Shown one piece after another: positions 56,798 through 64,000 of a stretch of DNA of 64,000 bases (positions are counted from its first letter, which is position 1; every line of letters begins with the position of its first letter). The stretch covers positions 48,766,202 through 48,830,201 of the forward strand of contig CM055312.2 in the NCBI GenBank assembly GCA_029255685.2, given 5' to 3'. The stretch is from Silene conica. Its lineage: Eukaryota > Streptophyta > Magnoliopsida > Caryophyllales > Caryophyllaceae. Position numbers and translations under genes: made by a program. Below the pieces are notes generated by a model. The model was not told the DNA's origin. It worked only from the letters and a program-made list of their open reading frames with translations, and searched no databases.

Positions 56798-57664
56798 ATT
56801 AATTAGGGTTTGTGTTTTATTCTTTTTGTTATTTTAATTAGTTTTGTTATTTAATTAATTAAGTTTGTTACTAGTTTGTTACAACTAGGTTGTTAAGGTT
56901 GTTACAAGGTGGTTACAAAGTTAGTTATTAGTTAGTTATGAGTTTGTTATTAAGTTGTTAGGGTTTGTTACTACAACTTAATCTTTTATTTATTAGTTTA
57001 TCTTTTAAGATTTAATAAGGATTATTTTAATCCATAAGATAGAATTAGGAAAGTAAAATAAGTGGTAGTAGTACTCGGTTGGGACGGATGTCTTGGGAAC
57101 CGTGTAGGAGTCGTTTTTCTTTCCTATTTCGATTCTAAGTTTGTGACGGATGACCTTACTATAAATAGGCATCCTTAGTTGTTTGTTTTACATATTCAAG
57201 TTATAAATTAAAAACCTTTTGTTAAGTTTTACTTACAAATCTAAAGTATCTGTGTGAGCTTTAAAACCCGAAGTATCTGTGTGAGCTTCAAAATAATTGA
57301 GAGAATATCTGTGTGAGTTTGATCAATTATCCTATCCATCGACATACATAATTCATTCATTAAATCGTTTCACAAATCTTTCAAGTATTAAGTGCCGTGC
57401 CTTATTACGTCATCAAGATTCATCGATCAAGAACCACCAAGAACGATCACCACCGTTGACCACCCGTTGACCGCCGCCACGTCAGCCTGCCGTGCTGCCA
57501 CGTCATCACCACCGTGCCACCATTCATCCGTTTTCATCTTTCTTGGTTACTTTTTCGTTCTTTATTCGTTCAAGATTATAATATTTCTTTAGTATTTTTA
57601 TTCCGCTGCAACATCCGTATTTTAGTTGATTATCTTTATTGATTATCACCCCAAATACGCATCA
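56605..57664 (+). repeat. 3' LTR of the gag-protease element (1060 bp)
   Basis: Preceded by the purine-rich AAAAACTGAGAGAG (about 56589-56602), which serves both as likely polypurine tract and as codons of the ORF. Contains the ORF's last 63 codons and its stop at 56795-56797. Confidence 0.94.
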
Positions 57665-57669
57665 GTATC

Positions 57670-60139
57670 AGAGCTAGAGGTTGCTTGCATGCAACTCGTT
57701 TTTTTTTTTACGTTTTTGCGAGAAAATGCAATTTTAATTAAAAATGAAAATGATTAGTACATATGGGATATGCACGAAAATCATATTGCATGTATACTTT
57801 CTGGTCTTAAAATAGTTTTAAGTCATTTGGATGATTTATGGAATAATATTGTTCAATATTGTAATTAAATTGTTTAATTTATTATTAAAATCGGTTAAAA
57901 ATGTTTTATTATGGGAAAAATAGCTAAATAATGTTTCTGGCCGTAAATTTTAAATATGTTCTCACATACATTTAACATATTATGAATATATAATTTTCGA
58001 AATTTTTTAAGTTTTATGCATGGTTTATGAATTTTTAATGGTTAAATAGTCATAAAATGAGTTAAATATGGGTTAAATAGTTATATTATGAATTTAACTA
58101 TAAAAATTTTTGTAGATGTCACATGCAATATTTAAAATATATGATAAATTTTCCAGAAATTTTTCTTTCATATTGCATGAATATTGATTTTTATCGTAAA
58201 AATTGTAATATTAGTGACGTATTTTAGCTTAAATGGTTTAAGTTCGAATTTGACCATAAAAATTTAATATAGTGTCACATGTATTATTTCTAGCATGCAT
58301 GTTAATTTTGAGCTATTTATCTCGAATTTTGCATGAGAAATGATTTTAATCGGTAAAATCGCGTAATATATGACACGAATTATTAAAAATAGTAAAAGTT
58401 ACTTAAATGGTCCGAAAAATTCACCCATATTAGTCATATTATATATGATCATCAACATATTTTTATTTAGTGCCAAAAGTTTCTTAATTTTTAATTTTAA
58501 TTTTAAAAGGTTAAACTTGGAGATTGAGTGTTGGAAGAGTCATAATCATTATTTCAATCCTAAAACAGTATGCATCTGATTTTTCCTTGTATTTTCAGAT
58601 ACTTTGAGTGTCTAGGAAGATGTAAAAATTATATTGGTATTTTATTACATAATTTTTGAAGTAATTTTGAATTTTTCGATTAATTATGCATGTACACGGC
58701 CTATTTTACGAAATAAAAGGGTATATTTCGAAAATATTTGAATTTTAAAGATCTGAAATTTTAGAAAATTTATAGTATGTTCAAAATTTTTAATTTTGAA
58801 TTTTCGTATTTTTTATGACTCGTTTGATTATTTTAATGCTATTGCCCGTAAAACCGATTAAAACCGAACAATATTAAAATAAAAGTTAAGTTAATTTTCG
58901 AAATTTGAGTAAGACTAAATTTTGAATCCTAAAATGTGTTAGGAAAATTAACTAAATCATGAATAGTGATTCATAGAGTGATTAGTGATTTTAAAATTGT
59001 TTAAATCACGTTATTCCATAAAACCGTGTTATTACGAATAACGATATTTAAAATATGTTTAAATAGGACGATTTGGCTTAGGTTTTGCATTTTACATAAG
59101 CATTTCATATTTAATTATTGTTTATGAATGTCATATTTTATTTATGTAATTTTGAATTATGTAATTTACTTAGTATGGCCTTAGATTTTAATCGATATTT
59201 CCCGTAATGTAAGGGTTTATCGATTCAGTTGTAATTTAATGTGATCTCGTATCACTTTATTTTATTGTTTTATTTTATTTTATAATGTATAAAATAGATA
59301 GAAAATTTGTAATTATTTGTAATTCCGGAGATCCTTGAAGACGGTGCCATTTCGGAAAGGAGTTCCGACCAAGACGGAGTTTGCCTTGGGATGCGTGCCG
59401 CTTGTGAAGTTCAAGGGACCAAAGGAGTTGGTTTCCGAATTTGTAATTTACTTTATTTTCTATTTTAGGAAAGGCCATACTAGGGTTTTATTTATGCTTT
59501 TAAGTTTTTATGCTTTTATTTATGCTTATCATGTTTGCATGCATAGCCAAATCGTCATTCAAACTCATGCATTTCATCGATTTTATCGACCATGTCAATT
59601 AAATTATCGATAATTCACCGACTTAGTTCACTTAAAGGAGATAGATAATAAATTGACAAGATCTCTTACGTTATTTAAAAATCGAGACATAGCCTTACCA
59701 AAAAGTAAAGAAGCCGCGAAGGATTTTCTTCATAAGGGAGTAGGCTCGGCTAAACCGGGAGGCAAACCTTATTACGTTGGTGAAGCGGGGTAATATGATT
59801 ACGTTCTCGAAATTTGGTTGATCTCGGCGAAGGTATTCGAGCCACCGTAGTGGTAATAAGTTCGGGCTAAGATAAGAATTAGTGTAATTTTATCGACCGA
59901 GAGTTCTAAAAGTAGAATTGATTAAGGGGTTAATCTACCGAGTCACATTATGAGGGATGTATCGGCTAAACCGTGCCCAAGTTAGTGTGTATTTGGGTCT
60001 CGGGATCATTTACTTAATTGGGTAAGAGATCATTAAGTAGATGTTTAACTTGTTTAAAATTTACAAGTTTATTTATTAAAACGATAATTGTGTTTTAATT
60101 CCTTTATTTTTATTGTAGTTTATTTTCGACTATCAATCA
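57670..60139 (+). other. Untranslated leader of Copia B
   Basis: AT-rich, about 2.4 kb, co-linear with 29971-32373. It begins with AGAGC, the end of the split primer site. A ~80-bp segment near 59045-59125 is missing from Copia A. Conserved blocks without a coding frame include 59320-59480 and 59640-60110. Confidence 0.78.
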
Positions 60140-61066
60140 ATGGCAAATAACGCTCCACCTCTCCCACACCACGTTTCATGGCTTCGGTCCTTTATGGATC
60201 GTTGCAAGCTTGAGAAGCATGGCGCCAATTTCGAGGATTGGGACGCCCAATTGGTATTGGCCGCGGAAGCCGACGATAAGACTCGTTATCTTACCATTGC
60301 CGCTCCTCCCACTCCCGGTGCTCGTTCATCGGAAGCGACTCGTGAGGCCTATGAGACCTACATGAAGGAGTCACATGCTTTAAAGAACGTGCTTATATTT
60401 TCGATGGAGCCGGATCTCCAAAGAAGAATGATTAAGCTAGCCACGGCTAATGAGATTTACACTAAAATTGCGACCATGTTTTCGCAAGCTCCTAGGGTAA
60501 TCCAATATGAGGCGGCCTCCTCATTCTTTGATTTGACCTTAAAGGAAGGTCAAAGGGTTGGTCCTCATGTGCTCAAAATGGTTGAGCTAGCCGAAACCTT
60601 GAAGTTGCAAGGGGTGAATGTTCCCGACACGCTTATTATTGACAAAATCCTTCACTCCCTCAACAAATTGAAATCGTATGTTCAATTTCGGGTAAATTAT
60701 AACATGCGCAATCAAGAAACCTCCTTGGACGAGTTACATAAGATGTTGGTCCATGCGGAGAGGGATATGGGACTTAATGAGAGTTCCACAAAAGATGTTC
60801 TAAATATCGAGACGAAAAGCAAAGGGAAGTTTAAGCGCAAGGCTAACAAGGGTAAAAATGTCAAAGCCTTCAAACCCGCATCTCCTAAGGAGAAGACTTT
60901 TACGAAAGGTGCTTCTTCTTCGTCGTCATCAAAGGTTGAAGACAAGTGCCATTATTGCACTAAGATGGGGCATTGGAAGCGCAATTGCCCGAAGTATCTC
61001 TATGACCTCAAAGCCGGAAAGGTTCTTGCAGTAGGTATAAATTCTCGTCTAATTCATGTTCTTTAA
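60140..61066 (+). CDS. Copia Gag (UBN2/Retrotran_gag_2 type) with zinc knuckle
   Basis: 308 codons from ATGGCAAATAACGC. The N-terminal two thirds are the plant Copia gag fold (WDAQLVLAAEADDK, EAYETYMKES, EPDLQRRMIKLATANEIY, LIIDKILHSL, VQFRVNYNM). A basic lysine-rich linker (residues about 225-255) leads to the zinc knuckle CHYCTKMGHWKRNC (Cys270, Cys273, His278, Cys283). The frame is intact. The last ~11 codons may be intron: a donor GTATAAAT at 61035 and an acceptor at 61126 would add GAPTKDKGKEKAKDA and a stop at 61172. Copia A preserves a similar arrangement. No pol follows. Gag would form the particle; enzymes must be supplied by a relative. Confidence 0.9.
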   Translation: MANNAPPLPHHVSWLRSFMDRCKLEKHGANFEDWDAQLVLAAEADDKTRYLTIAAPPTPGARSSEATREAYETYMKESHALKNVLIFSMEPDLQRRMIKLATANEIYTKIATMFSQAPRVIQYEAASSFFDLTLKEGQRVGPHVLKMVELAETLKLQGVNVPDTLIIDKILHSLNKLKSYVQFRVNYNMRNQETSLDELHKMLVHAERDMGLNESSTKDVLNIETKSKGKFKRKANKGKNVKAFKPASPKEKTFTKGASSSSSSKVEDKCHYCTKMGHWKRNCPKYLYDLKAGKVLAVGINSRLIHVL

Positions 61067-63414
61067 TCAATTTTTGTATATTGATACAAGTTATTGATTC
61101 TTACCCATTTATAAATTGTTTTAAAGGGGCTCCTACCAAAGACAAAGGCAAGGAGAAAGCGAAGGACGCTTGAAGTTCCTTCCATGGATGGCTATGGTAG
61201 CATCCAAGATTGAAGACATAAAGAGCATGGCTCTAATTTTTCATTTTGATGTCTTCTTTCATTTTGCATTTTAATTTAAGAACTTTGTATTTCTTGTACG
61301 ACAAGAATCTTATTGAAACAATGGTTGTAATAGTGGTGACTTGGTTTTCAACCAAAGTCATCTTTTTGTTCTTAATCAAACATGTTGGTTTTAAAATGCT
61401 TTTATATGATAAATAACATGAGTAATATGATAGGATCATTATGAATGTAATTCGACTTACTTAAAACGAGAATTGCATCCCGTGAAATACTTCAAATTCA
61501 AACATAAGAACATCAGTTCGTTATAAGATGATTACCTAAAAACGAATGATAGTACTAATGTCTCACTACTCACATAATTCTTTATCCAATACATTGTTGA
61601 CGGGCGAAAATGCTATCCTTCTTAAATAAAGGTTATTTTAAAGGATAGAGTGGGAGAAATTCTACGCCCGCAAACCAATGAAATAAACATGGGATCTTAG
61701 AGAAGAGTCCTATAAGGAGTCCTAAAGTAGAACTCTAAGAGATTGGATAGAAGAAACTACGAGAGGACACAGAAGAAACTACGCGAGGACACAAAAAGGA
61801 AATGTTCCATATGTTGTCATTAGTTCCCAGAGAGGACAAAGGGAACCGCGAGTGTTAACGGAAGGAAATCGTTTCCATGATGTTAATGTTTCTGTTTTAT
61901 AAAGATAATAGAGGAGAAATCATCTCCCATTCTCGTGAAAATAGAAGATTCTTTCCGTGGGAAGGAGAATGAAAAATGAAATGTTCATAGCGAGTTGAGA
62001 AAATGTTTGAAGTAAATCAAAATGAAATGTTCATTATGAGTTGAGAAGATGTTTGAAGATATTACCTAATCACTATGAAGATAGTGGGAGTTATTAACTA
62101 TAAAATAGTGACATGGAATTCAGTGGGAGAAAGAATATGAGGTTTTCAATTCTAAATGAATGTATGTTAAGAACATAAATCATAAGTGAGTTTATTATAT
62201 AATAATGAAATGTCACCGATCAGTTAACGAGGTTTGGATTTGAATCCGAGATATGAAAATATTAATTCATATAACCTTTATCAAAATGCCATAAGTTGAA
62301 ATAGAGCCCTATTTCGATATAAGTTTCTCGAGGAGAACTAGTAGATCGAATCTAGGTAAACTACAATATAAATTCTAGTACAATATGACTATGTTCATAT
62401 GGATGACATGTCATGAGTTTTGAGAAAACAGTGGGAGCTTCCTTAAAGTAAGGAGACTCGAGTCGAGTATAAAGACTTGAAATGTACTTGAATAAGATCA
62501 TATTATGCGAAATAATATGAGTCATAAGGAAACCAGAATTTGTAGGTTAAAGGATGTGAAGATATGGTATATTCACATACTAAAACCATTAATATAAATT
62601 GATGTATGAGCATCAAAGATTGTTTATGTGGAGCAGCAATATCGTATCGACTGTTCGCACTTAACAATCACTCTTATCGTTTGAGTTATTATTATTATTA
62701 TTAACTCACAATTTATACTTTGTGAAATCCAAATGGGTTGTAAGAGACAATTTTGAACCCCATAAGTGAACTGGATTAACTTAGTATAGCCTATAGTCGC
62801 TTGTATGAGGTGACGTCTCGAAGCAACTAGAGTGTGAGGCGATTGATGACAAGTTCAAATGTCATAGAGTCATATGGGATGACTAGTCGATCACATAGGC
62901 AGACTGTGTGACACCTTTATCGGGCATTTAGTGACCGCTTATAGAGTTCTGGAAATTTTATAATTAGCCTGGTCGTGGCGAGAGCTACTATATTATTCAC
63001 ATAAGTCGATTCTTTAACTTGAGACTGTTCGCCCAAGGTGACACAGCCTCAGATTGGCTTTGATTTTAGCTCTACGATCAACCGTTAAAGGGGGTCAAAT
63101 GGGCTTCTTTTGGGTCATGATGGACTGTGTTAGTCGAAGGGAACAGTAGGATAGGAATTGTCCAACCCCTTGTCAGGGTTGTCTTAAATCTCAAGGCCAC
63201 TCGAGGAGAAGTTTAACTGGAAATGCGTGGCCACGCTCGGAAGGTATCTATGGTAGATAATTCCGGTCAAAGTATTAAATCTCCAGATCGAGAAAAACCA
63301 CTCAAGATATGATCAAATGCAAGTACGACCTGGAAGACACCTTGCATTGAGTGGGAGATGACGTAATAGGACAAGAGAATTGGTGACGCACACTTGTCGA
63401 GTACAGTGGGAGAT
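61067..63414 (+). other. Non-coding 3' interior of Copia B, with polypurine tract
   Basis: About 2.3 kb in the place of pol. Closely similar to Copia A's matching segments. Holds a hairpin TTCTTGTACGACAAGAA (about 61290-61306), the doubled AGAAGAAACTACG unit (61745-61790), the intact CACTA target site (about 62072-62083), a TTA microsatellite (62686-62704) and, just before the LTR, ACAGTGGGAGAT. No ORF was found on either strand. Confidence 0.78.
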
Positions 63415-64000
63415 TGTTGGGAAATGTGTCCTCAACAATAGTGCGATCACGATAATGATAAAATCATTGTCATAAATCTTATATGAATATGCAAGGGACG
63501 ATCCCATATTTGATATAGTCAACTGACCAACATTAATCGGTAATGATTGGCTGACTAGAGTTTGACATTACTGTCGTATGACGGTGGTGGTCAGTTGATC
63601 CCTTTAGGTCACACCTTTAGGACTAACCCCTTAAACGTATATTGATTAATTGTATAGGATACAGATTGATCGATATTCTTAAAACCGTATATTGAGAATT
63701 CTGAGGTTGAATCTTAAAGTAAGATTTATATTTGAAATTGAAATGTGTCAATTGTCAAATATTAAACGATACTTTAGAAATATCAAGATTAGTATAATGA
63801 ATGGTTCATGGTTATAACAAATGTTGTTAATATATCGTATCGACGATTATTACGATAACCATATGTTGGGACAATAATTTCGAATTACTTAATAATTTGT
63901 TAAATATGATTTAATTAATTTAGAAATATTATTTATGAGATAAATGTATATTTTAAATTAATACAATTATTATGTCACATAAGATGTTACGTAATTAGTT
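63415..64000 (+). repeat. Copia B 3' LTR, truncated by the window
   Basis: Starts TGTTGGGAAATGTG and follows 52328-52912 closely to the window end. Confidence 0.9.

Larger units (their letters stand above)
53583..57664 (+). mobile_element. Gag-protease LTR element without polymerase (TR-GAG-like), 4082 bp
   Basis: 5' LTR 53583-54644, primer site 54647-54658, single ORF 54695-56797, 3' LTR 56605-57664. Target duplication GTATC at 53578-53582 and 57665-57669, which is part of the TGGTATCAGAGC primer site of Copia B. LTRs differ by a few bases and short indels (for example near 54170 versus 57190). No reverse transcriptase, RNase H or integrase is present between ORF and LTR; indeed the ORF runs into the LTR. 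Confidence 0.94.
52328..64000 (+). mobile_element. Copia B: gag-only Copia element, continues past window
   Basis: 5' LTR 52328-53573, primer site split by the nested element (53576-53582 and 57670-57674), leader to 60139, gag 60140-61066, non-coding 3' interior to 63414, 3' LTR from 63415 beyond the window. No reverse transcriptase, integrase or RNase H. Co-linear with Copia A. The two LTRs agree closely over the ~585 bp visible at 63415, so it is younger than Copia A. Confidence 0.9.

Noticed and set aside
1..64000. tRNA genes at the TGGTATCAGAGC sites
   Set aside because: Only the primer-binding 12-mers adjacent to LTRs are present; no cloverleaf arms.

Overview
The window is a stack of nested transposable elements from a flowering-plant nuclear genome, with no ordinary host gene. 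The evidence is plant-type LTR retrotransposons primed by initiator tRNA-Met (primer site TGGTATCAGAGC seen six times), long LTRs of 1.0-2.9 kb, an En/Spm (CACTA) DNA transposon with an intron-rich Ulp1-protease gene, solo LTRs with 5-bp target duplications, and AT-rich spacers with TAA microsatellites. The lineage cannot be fixed from sequence alone; a eudicot is likely. No rRNA, tRNA, CRISPR array, organelle insert or prokaryotic operon was seen.

Layout. 1-3028: 5' end of a minus-strand Copia element, inserted into the reverse transcriptase/RNase H gene of a second Copia element (3029-4096), itself inside the LTR of a minus-strand non-coding Ty3/Gypsy-like derivative (4097-16555). The right LTR of that derivative carries a minus-strand protease-only element (11844-15659). 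From 16556 to 50214 there is one old, structurally unusual LTR split into three pieces (16556-16760, 28307-28719, 49093-50214). The first gap is a solo LTR (16761-28306) that contains a young 9.1-kb non-coding element (17254-26391). The second gap is a gag-only Copia element (Copia A, 28720-49092) that contains a CACTA transposon (34250-46496), which in turn holds two solo LTRs (35630-36929 and 42762-45643). 50215-52327 is a minus-strand Gypsy derivative with a broken gag. 52328-64000 is a second gag-only Copia element (Copia B), whose primer-binding site is split by a gag-protease element (53583-57664).

Coding content. The best-preserved genes are a 700-residue gag-protease ORF (54695-56797), a 308-residue Copia gag (60140-61066), and an 11-exon CACTA gene (38933-45715) with an intact Ulp1 catalytic triad but a solo LTR in its last exon. 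A CACTA transposase C-terminus (37085-37678) and an apparently captured exon of a host helicase gene (about 35326-35597, minus) are also present. No element in view carries a complete polymerase, so nearly all must have been moved in trans by relatives elsewhere.

Most interesting signals. (1) The 2.9-kb LTR family contains an array of about ten hairpins whose stems differ from unit to unit yet stay paired, around a conserved core; two further hairpin motifs in the same LTRs also show compensatory changes. (2) The gag-protease elements encode the last ~63 residues of their protein inside the LTR, and two diverged subfamilies keep that peptide with mainly third-base differences. (3) The CACTA element carries a piece of a host helicase gene.
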